The notes under the pieces: model-generated
Seen by the model: only the letters and a program-made list of their open reading frames with translations
Databases searched by the model: none
What the model was told of the DNA's origin: nothing
Source of the DNA: Molanna angustata
Taxonomy: Eukaryota; Arthropoda; Insecta; Trichoptera; Molannidae
Assembly: GCA_963576475.1 (NCBI GenBank)
Contig: OY754968.1
Coordinates: 11,989,607-12,053,606 of the forward strand
Reading direction: 5' to 3'
DNA length: 64,000 nucleotides
Part shown: positions 36,439-46,995 of the stretch, in pieces
Layout: each line of letters starts with the position of its first letter
Numbering within the stretch: the first letter of the stretch is position 1
Program-made: the position numbers and the translations under genes

Positions 36439-39224
36439 ATCTTGGCCCAAGCCCCTTATACCGAATTTTTCATGGATACCATGTCATTTTTAACCATGAG
36501 CAAATTGGAATGGGACTAATCTGAAGATACCCCCTTTCTAATGAAAAAAGTGTCTTCGAAATCGGTCAAAGTGGTAAAAAATTGATAAACCTCCTGCGTT
36601 TTTGCAAGTCGGTTAAAAGTTTATTATAAAAAAATGGCGAAACAGTCGTCCTAATCATACCTATCAATACATTAGAGAACAATTAATTTTTCTTCAATAT
36701 GTAAACTAAATTTGTTTCAATATCCAAGTTGATTAAAACAGATGATTTTATTCATTGCAGCTAAATAAATATTTGGTTAATGTTTAAACAAAACTATAAA
36801 ATATTCTTCAGCATCATTGCAAAATGAATTAAATTCGTCGATTTCAAAAATGTTTATTGTACCCATATGTGTCTTATATTTATTTATGATTATTTTGAGA
36901 ACATGTTTAGAAACATTAATATCCCGTTCAAAACTGTGGCATTGAATATTTAGATCGTTCAATGTATGTAAAATATATATTTCATATCCGTCCACTATTG
37001 TGTGTCCGATTTGTTTATTGATATTATTCAAATATTATTTAAATTCGTCGAATACCATCACATCGATGAATATACCGAGCGAGCGCCTTGTATTCCAGAA
37101 TATGATTAAAGCGAGATGGCCGTAAACTATATCCATTTCATGTATGAAAAATGTGAAGGATTCAGCATAATAAACCAAAAGATCTGTCATTTGAACAATG
37201 TGACGCTCCTTATTCAAATACTGGATGTATATTTTAACAAGAAAAATATATTTCATACGCGATGGCCCAACTGTTTACCTACGCCACACTTTTACTAAAT
37301 ATTATAACTGACTACCTAGTAGGAACAAAAGTACCTAACAACTAAAATATTTTGTAATTTCGCCCTAATCTTATTTTTACTATGTGTCAATTGATTATTG
37401 TCTGTGATTACCCCCACCATGATATTTTAAATAATATGTACCTATGTAAGGACGTTTGTAGCATTTTTTTGGCCGAGCATCAATCAAAAACGAAAATGTT
37501 TGAAATGATACATAAATACTTCGCACATTACTTTATTCACACTCAGTGACGGTTTTCGATAAATAAAAAAAATATTTTAATGTTTTATTTTACTTTGACA
37601 ATTTTTTTCAAGCAATCATATCTCAAATAATGTACTTTTTCATGAGCAAATATTTGTTTATTCAAATGTCAGAAGTACGTATTTACACGAATAAAATATA
37701 TTTTCAGGTATAACTTAGCGTTTGAGTGAAAAAAAATTTTTCAATCACCATTTAATGGTGATTATTTCTTTTGATCATAATGTTATTAGTATTTATATAA
37801 AAAGTCCCATAGAATCTTTCCGTTTTTTATATGTGCACACAAGCCCCCCATGAAATTATACAAAAAAACGTTGTGGCCAACACTATACTCTACTTACATT
37901 AAATATAATTTAAAACCACTTCTAAAAGTCCATTTCTTGAGACTGAAGTGAAGTGACGGAGTGGACTGATTTTTGAAATTACATACTTATGTATGTTTAT
38001 TTTTATTAATTATGTACGATATATTTCTTACTCATTCTGATTTTTTTAATTAATATCATAACAAATAAGCGATTTCAAAATTACAACAACGATTTTTTGA
38101 TGAGTAAATTTATTGTTTCATCTTCCCGAGCAGCTGCAGTTTAAGTAATCACAAATAATTAATGCAATAAATTTAATATCGATGCTTTTTTCCATCATCC
38201 TTATGAATTAAATTTTGGAGGTAAAACATTATTCTCAAAATAAGCAACAACGTCGAAGTTTAGTAGTTAAGATCTAATTTTTACATTTTTTGTATAAAAG
38301 AATATATGGATAATAGATGTAGGTATATATAGGTATTTGGATAGACACACTTCAATAACAATTAATTAATCATGAGACAAATTGACAGTTTGATTAGTTT
38401 TTCTGTCAATCATTGTTAGTAGTGGACGCCAATAAGACTGATGAAAATTTTATTGATCACCCATCACTCTGTATGAGGGGCTAACATTATCACAAACTAA
38501 TTACCTATTTATGGTTCCTAGGATGTCTTTTCTTTTATATATTTTTGTAGAAACAAAACAACTATGTAGGTAGATATTTGTATCAGTAACGAGGTACGTG
38601 AACTCTTATCAAAGTTTATTATAGCTCAATAGTTTTTTCACCCTTACTACATACATTTAATATTCACAGGTAGGATAATTTAATATATGAATTCTACCGG
38701 TACAGAAACAGTGATTTGAATTTACATTTGATATTTATAGTATAAGCAATATAATAAAGTTAAAATATTATTCAATTATTTGAAAAATAACTCGAGTTTC
38801 AGGACTATAAATTCAAAATGCATGTAAATACGAGCACAAGAATAATTTAAAAGCAGTTAGAAAATCTTAGATTCGTTAAATCTTCACATATCATACTCAT
38901 AATGGTGAGAAGTTCTGAACTGAAAATGAGTAAAATAGGTGTTAAAGTTTGTATTTTACCTATACATCACCGAGGAAATGATCACCACATAAGCATTTAA
39001 AAAGAATCAGATAAGTAATACCCACTATAATGGTAATATTTCACGTTACAAAGTTCTATGTATGTATGGTTTTTTGTATTAGGGTAAAAGTTTATTTAAA
39101 AATTTGGTAGGTAGGTAAATATTAAATAAATAAATTAATAAATAAATATGTGTGTGCCACTGGTTTTACCCAGTGACAGGAGGAAGGAAAAGAAGGAATA
39201 TTTGCCTACATTTCCTGGTGGTTC
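36439..39224. other. AT-rich DNA, no gene recognised
   Basis: Two consecutive minus-strand frames (37256-37035 and 37031-36777, 73 and 84 codons) are only a few bases apart and could be one decayed frame. I recognise no family in them. The short dispersed motif occurs at 37869-37895. Confidence 0.35.
37869..37895. repeat. Short dispersed motif, copy 3
   Basis: CGTTGTGGCCAACACTATAC matches 25085-25114, in the same orientation. Confidence 0.5.
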
Positions 39225-39463
39225 AGATTTTTCCCAGCAATGTCTCCTGATCGAAGGACCCCCAAAATTCTGAATTGGAGACCTTATCATATTAATAGAA
39301 GAGATGTAGGGAGACCACAGAGGAGATGGACTGACGATATTGTCGAACTGGTGGGACATGGGTGGAAGCAGAGCGCCCAGGATAGAGAGAAGTGGAAAAC
39401 TCAGGAAGAGGCCTTTATCCAGCAGTGGAGTGAAAGGGGCTGAAGAAGAAGAAGAAGAATGTC
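39225..39463 (+). pseudogene. 3' end of an RTE-like LINE
   Basis: Open frame of 67 codons (39240-39443) with VGRPQRRWTDDIVELVGHGW and AQDREKWKTQEEAFIQQW, a stop, then a (GAA)4 tail. This is the C-terminus of the same broad family as 19312-19379 and the minus-strand LINE B in blocks P1 and P2. A 5'-truncated relic. Confidence 0.85.
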
Positions 39464-40813
39464 TCCTGATGCTCACTTCACACAATATTCACAAACACTA
39501 AATTTATAAATTGGATGTGCAATGTTTGATTTGAATAAATTAAGTAGGTTTGATGATCTTGATGATGACTGAATTTTGTAGGAAAATTTGTGGGTATGAA
39601 AGGAAGTAGGTAGGATATAATGCAAAAATATTAAATCTCAAAATATTGACATGTCATTACATATAACTACCTATCCATGTGCATATATGTATGTATGATA
39701 ATATCGTTCACTATTACATAATTATAGCGAAAACTATATATTTTCGTTTTATTCTGAAGGTATTGTTTTATTTTCTCTGTTTTAATTTAAATTTTTGTTC
39801 CTTATGTACTTATGTTTTTAAAAAGCAATATATGCTGTAAATGATTAAATAAATAAATTAATATAAACATAGAGATAGTAAAATTTTAATATGATGTTAG
39901 TTTAACTGCCCTCTAACTATAATAGAGACAGTTGCAATAGCGCTATGGAGTTTTATGTACAAAATGAATGTTTGGTAGGTTTACCTACCACAGTATTGTT
40001 TTATTGACTGAGCTTAACCCATAATGTAGGGGATAGTTGTATGTATTTATAGAAGTTTCTTAGTTTGGATTCCTGAGGCCAGTGCATATGCTTGTAATAA
40101 CACCAACAGCTCCTGGGAGAATAATAAAAACCACATTTGTTTGTATGAGAGGCCAAAAGCAATACATTCTTTAACGCTTTCACATAAATCTTTTCTTATC
40201 CACCAAAAAGCTTTTGAAAAAGAAATTACATATAAAAATCTTGTTGAGAGCGAAGTCTAAAAATCGATCCTTTAATTACTTCCGTAACCACTGAACAAAA
40301 TCAACTGAAAATATTCCATGTTTATATTTTAAATTCAGGATAATAATACTCAAAAATCAGTAAAGATTAGTATAAAATGTAATTTAGAACAAATTGTATC
40401 GAAATATTATTATATTGATAAAATTCATTTATAAAGGTGGGTAAATTATTTATGTGAATAATATGCGCTCTATGTGAGTTTATTTTAGTATATAAAAAAT
40501 CTATTGTATTTTTTATTTCTTTGAGTTTTTAGTTATCCTCTTTACATAGGTATATTATGTATCTGTACCTATCTTAGACCATTATTGAATAAAAAAATGG
40601 TATATGGTCATATTCAAAACAGTATAAATACTACGAATACAACGAGGAAAATATGAAGAGTATTGAAGAACGCATAAGGGTAACGACTTTTTATTGAATG
40701 CTCGTAAAAAATTACCAATTTCAAATTAAATAAAAGTACAATCAAAACTATTTAGTAGGTATATTGCTTCTTCAATTTTATATGACACGAGTGTCGTGAA
40801 AACGTTTAAAATA
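39464..40813. other. AT-rich DNA, nothing recognised
   Basis: No coding or repeat feature supported. It forms the downstream flank of the defensin-like gene. Confidence 0.4.
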
Positions 40814-40819
40814 TTTAAT
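40814..40819 (-). terminator. Candidate poly(A) signal of defensin-like gene
   Basis: ATTAAA on the minus strand, about 25 nt past the stop codon. It is the commonest variant of AATAAA. Weak evidence on its own. Confidence 0.35.
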
Positions 40820-40842
40820 AATGCTTATTAGAATAATATTTT

Positions 40843-40970
40843 TTAACGATAACAACGACATTCTCCGAAACGGCAAAAGCCTCCTCTGTTTCCATATAAT
40901 CTACAGTTGTAGGAACATCGCCAGTCATAGCAAGGCACAAAATAACGTGGCTTTACGTTTTGTGGAATAT
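40843..40970 (-). CDS. Defensin-like gene, exon 3 (mature peptide)
   Basis: The acceptor ATTTTTACAG sits just above 40970, with a good pyrimidine tract. The exon encodes Asp39 (split codon) to Arg80 and the TAA at 40843-40845, and it holds all six framework cysteines. Confidence 0.9.
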
Positions 40971-42925
40971 CTGTAAAAATAAGAATTAAAGCATTAATAA
41001 TATACATACAAACAAAATACATACAAATCAACTTCATTATGTATTTCGTTTAAAACTACAACAATGTAGACCATTTCAGTCCACCGAGTAGAATGATGCG
41101 CTCCTATAATTCTTTGCATAGAAATCAACTAAAATACATACATACAAATGAACAATACGTACAAACCAACTAAATTATGTATTTCGTTAAAGAACTACAA
41201 CAATGTAGACCATTTCAGTCCACCGAGTAGAATTATACGCTCCTATAATTCTTTACATAGAAATCAACTTAAATACATACAAACCAACTAAATTATGTAT
41301 TTCATTTAAGAACTACAACAATGTAGACCATTTCAGTCCACCGAGTAGAATGATGCGCTCCTATAATGCTTTGCATAGAAATCAACTAAAATACATACAT
41401 ACAAATGAACAAAACATACAAACCAACTAAATTATGTATTTCGTTAAAGAACTACAACAATGTAGACCATTTCAGTCCACCGAGTAGAATGATGCGCTCC
41501 TATAATTCTTTACATAGAAATCAACTTAAATACATACAAACCAACTAAATTATGTATTTCGTTAACTACAACATTGTAGACCATTTCAGTCCACTTAGTA
41601 GAATGATGCGCTCCTATAATTCTTTACACACAAATCAACTAAAATACATAAAAATCAACTAAATTATGTATTTCGTTTAAGAACTGCAACATTGACCATT
41701 TCATTCCACTGAGTAGAATGATGCGCTCCTATAATTCTTTACACACAAAAATTGAGAACCTTGACATATTATCAAATAGCCTCAGCACCTTCATGCGTTT
41801 AATACAAGCAAGTCAAAAATCATTATGAAATCTTTTTCCTTCTGCATATTGAATTATTTCAAAAATTTAAACGTTTACAAAAGCAAGAACACAATCTTTG
41901 TAAGATGTTTTCCCTAGCACATTGGATTGATTCTAAATAATAGTTTTTCTGAAACATTTTTTTTAACAATACCCTACGCCTACACTGTGAATGCTATAGT
42001 TACCAAGGCTGAAGTATCAATTATAATTAACTACTAATACTATATTAATACATATGAACTACTATGCTTATTCTAACTGTCTATATTCTCTTGGTTTTTC
42101 TTTTAATAAATAAATAACTAATTTCAATTACTTGCGTTGAATAATTATAAAAGTGATTATTTGACGAGTAGTGAAGGAAAAATAGATAACAGTAAAACTA
42201 TAGAGAGTTACCGAAATTCTAAAATAATAGGCTTTATATTTCTTTTCATTTATATTCTGGTATAGTAATGAATACTTTTTCTGCAATTTTTAAGCGTTCT
42301 CGTATCTAATGGCTGTTTCTTATTGGACCAACACAACTTATATTTTACGAGTAGGAAAATAAATAAAACTAACCAGAGGATTTCCATAAAAATGCTATAG
42401 AAAGAATAGTGATAAAACTTAAAAACAACAGTCAATTTATGTAGGTATATGTAAATAAGTCAATTAAGAAACTAATACGTGACGCAGGAAACAGAAAAGT
42501 ATTCAACAAATCTCGAAAAGATATGAGAATACATGAGTATCTATTCATTTATTGTTAAATATTTCAATATTTTCACTTTCAATTTTTTTGTAAGAAAACT
42601 TTTTTTAATAATAATCTCGATGTCTACATTATCTAAATTAATATGTAATTAAATTTTCACACAAACACACATCATCAACACGTTTCATGAAAATACTTAG
42701 AAATTATTTCATCAATTTACCTGGGAATTTGTCATTGCTTGAATTATTAGGTGGGTCAATATCAGCAATTGGAACTCCTGAATAAAAGATGATACATAAT
42801 GATTATTTTTTTCTAAATAACAAGTATTTTACAAAATAATATTTTGTATCAAGACTACATAATTTACCTGTCACAAATGCTTCACATAAACAAAATACCA
42901 AAACTGCACACAATAGTATCTTCAT
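40843..42925 (-). CDS. Defensin-like CS-alpha-beta peptide precursor, three exons
   Basis: Reconstructed 80-residue secreted peptide. Exon 1 42868-42925, exon 2 42721-42777, exon 3 40843-40970. Both introns are phase 1 with GT-AG ends (donors CAG/GTAAAT). Residues 1-16 or so are a hydrophobic signal peptide (MKILLCAVLVFCLC). A short Pro/Asn/Asp-rich acidic propeptide follows (about 20-43). The mature part carries six cysteines at 52, 57, 61, 71, 76 and 78, spaced CX4CX3CX9CX4CXC, the CXXXC...CXC pattern of arthropod defensins. The tail is cationic (Arg 56, 62, 67, 72, 77, 80). Known family role: secreted antimicrobial peptide disrupting microbial membranes. A CS-alpha-beta peptide with another role is possible. 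Confidence 0.88.
40990..41755. repeat. Tandem repeat in defensin-like gene intron 2, 115-139 bp units
   Basis: CCATTTCAGTCCAC (last copy ATTCCAC) starts at 41071, 41210, 41328, 41467, 41581 and 41696, giving steps of 139, 118, 139, 114 and 115. Long units have an extra CATACAAATGAACAA segment. Each unit also contains ATGTATTTCGTT and GCGCTCCTATAATTCTTT. A partial copy begins near 40995, 25 bp from the exon 3 acceptor. Confidence 0.93.
41756..42720 (-). other. Remainder of defensin-like intron 2
   Basis: AT-rich intron sequence with no repeat family or frame recognised. The whole intron runs 40971-42720. Confidence 0.6.
42721..42777 (-). CDS. Defensin-like gene, exon 2 (propeptide)
   Basis: 57 nt between acceptor TTATTCAG and donor CAG/GTAAAT, symmetric phase 1-1. 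It encodes Gly20 (split codon) to Pro38, Pro/Asp/Asn-rich without cysteine, fitting a cleaved propeptide. Confidence 0.85.
42868..42925 (-). CDS. Defensin-like gene, exon 1 (signal peptide)
   Basis: ATG at 42925-42923. 19 codons plus one base, then GTAAAT. The hydrophobic core LLCAVLVFCLC is a typical secretory signal. No earlier in-frame ATG extends it plausibly. Confidence 0.88.
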
Positions 42926-43003
42926 GTTTTTCTGAAAAATCTTCTAGATTTTCTTCACACACTGATCTGTAAAACTATGAAAAATTTTATGTTTGCACGC
43001 TCA

Positions 43004-43010
43004 TTTTATA
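43004..43010 (-). promoter_or_regulatory. Candidate TATA box of defensin-like gene
   Basis: TATAAAA on the minus strand, about 80 bp before the ATG. An initiator-like ATCAGTG lies about 45 bp downstream (about 42961), slightly farther than usual. Confidence 0.5.
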
Positions 43011-43617
43011 CTGCTTAGAAAACGTAACAACATTTAGAAATGATTATTTTACTAGAATATTAAACACCAAAGTAAACACTGTTATCATAGCTTACTTATT
43101 ATCTAAAAGATTTCAAGGAAAATCAGTTAAAGAAAAATATATTGTTTGTTTCACATAGTCATACAATTAATCGTCAAAACGGTGAATATTGTCAAAAAGA
43201 ATACGGACTGTGATTTTGAATGCAAAAGAGTGAGGCGGGTATATTCCGATTCTCTCCATAGAAAAAAAATATTAAAAATATATTATCGCATTGTTTTCCA
43301 ATAATCATTATTGAGTACCTACTCAGCTCCTAGTAAATTAAATGTTTCATCCAGTTGCTATTGAGATGCGGGAAAACTGATTGTTATATCAAAACATTAT
43401 TTTAACTTCTGTGAATAGTTCACAGGTTGCACTTATGACTTTTATTTGACAATAAAATAAATAATACATTAAGTTGAAGTAGGTACCACTTACTTATTTG
43501 CTAGATTTTTTGTGCACATATAGAAAATAATAATATTTACTCATCTAAAAATATTTATAATAATATTTACATATATTAAATATTTACTTATCTTCTATAT
43601 AGAAGTAGTTTTTTTTA

Positions 43618-43710
43618 AGTATATGTCCGTGTATCAAATGCATTTACATCCCCATACATTCCCTAAACTAAGCATAAATGCTTATACTATAGATGAACAT
43701 CCTTCACAGT
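43618..43710 (-). mobile_element. SINE family T fragment (body)
   Basis: AAACTAAGCATAAATGCTTA plus ATAGATGAAC matches the body of family T. The tRNA-like head is missing. Confidence 0.65.
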
Positions 43711-43974
43711 AACAAGCCAAGTAGTGACACTATTTCAACAAATTGGTAATATATTTTTTTTGTTTTTAGTTCAAAGAAGCAAGTTTAAACTTTTACATGA
43801 GAGGTAATAAAAAAAATAATTTTTGATATCTATTATATATTTTTGCTGTTTTTTACATTCTGAATATATTATGTGTTAACATTTTTTTATTGCGATAAAA
43901 TGATTAAAAAATAATTTATGTTTACAAGAAATTATTTTTTTAATTAGGTTTTTGTCCCTTTTATGTAGGTACGT
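43711..43974. other. AT-rich DNA, nothing recognised
   Basis: T/A-rich flank of LINE A. Confidence 0.4.
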
Positions 43975-45060
43975 CACCATCATCATTCGACGAGGAGTAA
44001 GACAGGGTTGTACTCAATCCCCGTTATTGTTCAATCTCTACTCCGACTATGTCTCTAAAAGAGCCCTCAGTAACACCGAGAAAGGTCTAAAGATAAATGG
44101 AGTCCTAATCAACAACTTTAGATATGCAGACGATACTGTACTATAAATATTCGTCAAACATCTTGAACGAGCTTCCAGTTGTGGTTGTGCAGAGCGCAAA
44201 TTTGTGTCTTTTTGCTTCGTTGGTTTACGTACAAATCGCCCCTCTTCTCGGTTAAAAGTTCAAGATGTTTGGATAAAAATTTACTAGCTGACAGTGTTGA
44301 TGACCTTCAAGACCTCCTTGACCTTGTTGACGAATCCGTTAAAAGATTGGAACTAACAATCAATATTAGTAAAAGCAAATGGATGACATTCGGGCGGTTG
44401 GATTACACTGGATCAATGAAGATGTATTAAAACGGCCTTAGCGTCGAAAGAGTGGAGAAGTTCAAATGCCTCGGCAGCATGCTCACGCAGACCCTTGACC
44501 CGGATGTGGAGGTTAAATGCAGAACTGAGGCAGCAAGAGTTGCATTTAATATAATGAAAGTACTCATCTGTAACGATAACATTAACCTGAAACTCCGACA
44601 AAGAATGATAAAATGCTATGTGTGGTCTCTTTTATTGTAGGGATGTTAGACGTGAACCTTGAAAGTCAGTATGATGAACAGACTGGAAGCATTTGAAAGG
44701 TGGTTCCATCGACGAATTCTCGGAATTCCCTGGACAGATATGGTAACCAATACAGAAGTCCTGAGGCGAGCTAGAGCAAATATGGAGTTGTTGTCTATCA
44801 TCAAAGTCCGAGAAATCTCGTACCTGGGGCATGTGCTGTGTGGAGAGAAATATCACCTTCTCCAGCTCATCCTGAAGGGAAAGATTGGCCCGGCAGAATA
44901 CAAATGTCCTGGCTGCACAATGTAATGGAATGGACCGGCATCCGGAGTGTGGGGGAGCTGTTCCGAGCAGCCCAGGATAGGGAGGCATTTGCCGGAGTGA
45001 TCATTTCAATAATACTTATGAATTTGAAAATAAAATATTTTGTTATTAAAAAAATTGTTT
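43975..45060 (+). pseudogene. Decayed LINE family A (RT and C-terminal region)
   Basis: Broken frames follow the order of a non-LTR retrotransposon: RRGVRQGCTQSPLLFNLYS (RT motif B), INNFRYADDTVL (motif C), then ADSVDDLQDLL, KFKCLGSMLTQ (thumb-side block), FERWFHRRILGIPW and the terminal MSWLHNVMEWTGIRSVGEL block. Stops and frameshifts occur at about 44430, 44640 and 44925. A 138-bp transposon interrupts it right after motif C. RT motif A and the endonuclease are missing. The C-terminal part is shared with 58075-58250 and 5777-5943. Confidence 0.85.
44144..44281. mobile_element. 138-bp MITE inside LINE A
   Basis: Bounded by TACTA on both sides (44139-44143 and 44282-44286), as a 5-bp target-site duplication. 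Near both ends is an inverted CAAACATCTTGAAC/GTTCAAGATGTTTG pair (44155-44168, 44258-44271). Removing it rejoins YADDTVL with LADSVDD of the LINE reading frame. Non-coding, superfamily unknown. Confidence 0.82.
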
Positions 45061-45288
45061 AATTTTTTACATGCGTCATATGATTTGTAGGAAGGAATAT
45101 GAAAAAACTACTTTTGTGCATATTAACAATATTTTCTGTGATTCTTAAGACAACAATACATTTTATAAAGTGAACCTACGTACGTATCTACAAGCTAAAT
45201 ATCTATATTTGTTTATGCATTATTATTTCCAGCAATTTTGTCACAGGTAGATACATTGTTATCAGCGAAATGCATTATTTGTCATTCA

Positions 45289-45800
45289 AATTCTTCTTCT
45301 TCTCTTGCCCTCTTCCCTTCACTCTTGGATGTAGGATGTTTTCCATATACTTCTACTCGTCTCTGTTCTGTCCCCTCGGCATCCAGGTTTTACCGACTAC
45401 TTGGGCAATGTTATCCGACCATCTTTTATGCGTTCTTCCAAAACTCCTATTATTTGTCCAAGGTCTCCCCTTGTAGATATGGTCAAGTGTTCAGCCCATC
45501 GCTACTGTAATCCAGCATCACGATCCGTTATATCGGCAACCTTGAGTACGGCGCCTAATCTCTTCGTTTCGTATTTTGTCGCTATCAATGGATCGCTGTT
45601 CAACTATCAACTTGTGGCCACTTTTTGCTGTAAGGGTCATCGTTTCTAAGCTGCACTATGCCATTACGGGTAAAACACGTGATTCATACATATTTATTTT
45701 TGGACACAGAGACTTTCTTATTTTAAAAAACAGGCCTCAATTTAACAAAAGCAAACCAGCCCAGACCTATTCTTCTAAGTGATTATGCCGTTTGGTTTTC
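45289..45800 (-). pseudogene. LINE family B, C-terminal part (minus strand), copy in P1
   Basis: The minus strand reads WSDNIAQVVGKTWMPRGQ after a GRPWTNNRSFGRTHKR block and ends in a GAAGAAGAA tail (TTCTTCTTCTTCT on the plus strand at 45289). Upstream coding is frameshifted. RTE-like, no intact domain. Confidence 0.78.
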
Positions 45801-46139
45801 TTTTCCGAGTTTTATTTTGTGACCAAGGTATACCTACCTACATACTCGTCAACACTTTAGATTCTGTTATTGTTTATCCAACTGTCGATTCGTTCAGGAG
45901 AATGAAATTCTATTGAAGGAAGAGGCAGTTTAAATCCAAGATGCGTGTTCGAAGGTATCCTCTATAAACACCATCTACTAGGAAGATTAACGTAAATTTG
46001 GAAGAACTGTTGTAACTGATCATTTTAGGGGACATGGTTTGTGACGATCAAAGTTAAAGAATAAGAATAATATTTTTTCGCATCTTGTAGTCTTATAAGT
46101 GAATGAAAGGTAACAAACTTCTTTAATTTTTTTTATGTA

Positions 46140-46342
46140 GCTTCTCGGGCAACTAACAGTTAGGTAGGTACTTAGTATATCAAATAATTATTTAATCACG
46201 CACAAGTTGCCAACGCACCTAATAACAGACTTATGATATTAATCGTGTCACTGAAAACACAATTAAAAACGGTGTCTCCACCGGGAATCGGGACCCTTGG
46301 ATCATCATCAGATATCCAACCAACTGAGTCACGAAGGCCGAC
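46140..46342 (-). mobile_element. tRNA-derived SINE, family C
   Basis: On the minus strand a tRNA-like head with GACTCAGTTGGTTGGATATC, then the body to GTTGCCCGAGAAGC. It matches the copies at 46455, 53045 and 63500. Confidence 0.82.
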
Positions 46343-46454
46343 AATTATAATATATATTTATGAAATATAATTTATTATTTACTCATATCTTGATTGATGT
46401 AACTTTCTAGTTACGTTCTGCTATTTTTGTATTTGCTAACGTGACTGCCAGACA

Positions 46455-46632
46455 AACAGGTACAATGTCAAATAATTAATTAACACGCACCCAGTAACAA
46501 ATTGCCACATACTGGAGACTTTACAGACCCAGACTGAAAACACAATTAAAACTTGTGTCTCCACCGGGAATCGAACCCGGGACCCTTGGATCAGCAGTCA
46601 GATACCTAACCAACTGAGCCATGAAGGCTGAC
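46455..46632 (-). mobile_element. tRNA-derived SINE, family C, best-preserved head
   Basis: Minus-strand head GGCTCAGTTGGTTAGGTATC with box B GGGTTCGATTCCCGG intact. It lies about 110 bp from the copy at 46140 in the same orientation. The tRNA-like part lacks a clean acceptor stem and is continuous with SINE body, so it is not scored as a tRNA gene. Confidence 0.85.
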
Positions 46633-46885
46633 AGTCAAAAATCAAATATATAATTATTTAATCATAATATACCAACCTACATGCATGAATAACAGGGCAC
46701 TTTAAGATAATATGTAGGTATGATTGTTCAATGAATACAATAAAAATTAATGCAACAAATTATTAATACCCACATAGAAGTATATTAGCATAGGGCGGTC
46801 ATAGAATAATAAAACTAAGGGCGGGGTGGTAATTTTTCAAATAAAAAACAAATATTAGTTTCATCAGAAAATAAAATTCAGTTAT

Positions 46886-46891
46886 TTTATT
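46886..46891 (-). terminator. Poly(A) signal of lipase gene
   Basis: AATAAA on the minus strand, 26 nt after the stop codon, giving a very short 3' UTR. The site precedes block P1. Confidence 0.6.
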
Positions 46892-46916
46892 CAATTCCAT
46901 CAAAATATTATGATTT

Positions 46917-46995
46917 TCAGGGCATTCTGGCACCACTTGTTCCCAATCCAAACGGAGACTGACTCTTTGTAATTAAAAAATAACTTCCGAAAGAG
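46917..46995 (-). CDS. Lipase exon 7 (C-terminus)
   Basis: Acceptor TTCTTTCGTAG; encodes SSFGSYFLITKSQSPFGLG and ends ARMP with TGA at 46917-46919. The SPFG-type ending is common in insect members of this family. Confidence 0.88.

Larger units (their letters stand above)
44880..46770. repeat. Duplicated block P1 (downstream of lipase gene)
   Basis: A composite of the LINE A end, a spacer, LINE B (minus) and an RTE-like scrap with the SINE C pair. The same series in the same order and orientation occurs at 58075-63980 (block P2). P1 preserves the uninterrupted sites of two later insertions in P2: GTCTCTGTTCT at 45359-45369 and TTCTAAGT at 45773-45780. Confidence 0.85.

Noticed and set aside
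36777..37256. Two adjacent minus-strand ORFs as one broken gene
   Set aside because: No recognisable domain, AT-driven composition and no splice-site support; kept only as a remark.
43370..43379. NF-kappaB-like site GGGAAAACTG upstream of the defensin-like gene
   Set aside because: Its 3' half does not fit the pyrimidine-rich insect consensus, and it lies about 450 bp from the start codon. One weak match in this composition is not evidence.
45238..45782. Several plus-strand ORFs of 68-90 codons
   Set aside because: The coding sense here is the minus strand (decayed LINE B).
46550..46632. A tRNA gene on the minus strand
   Set aside because: Good A and B boxes but no proper acceptor stem, and it is the head of SINE family C.
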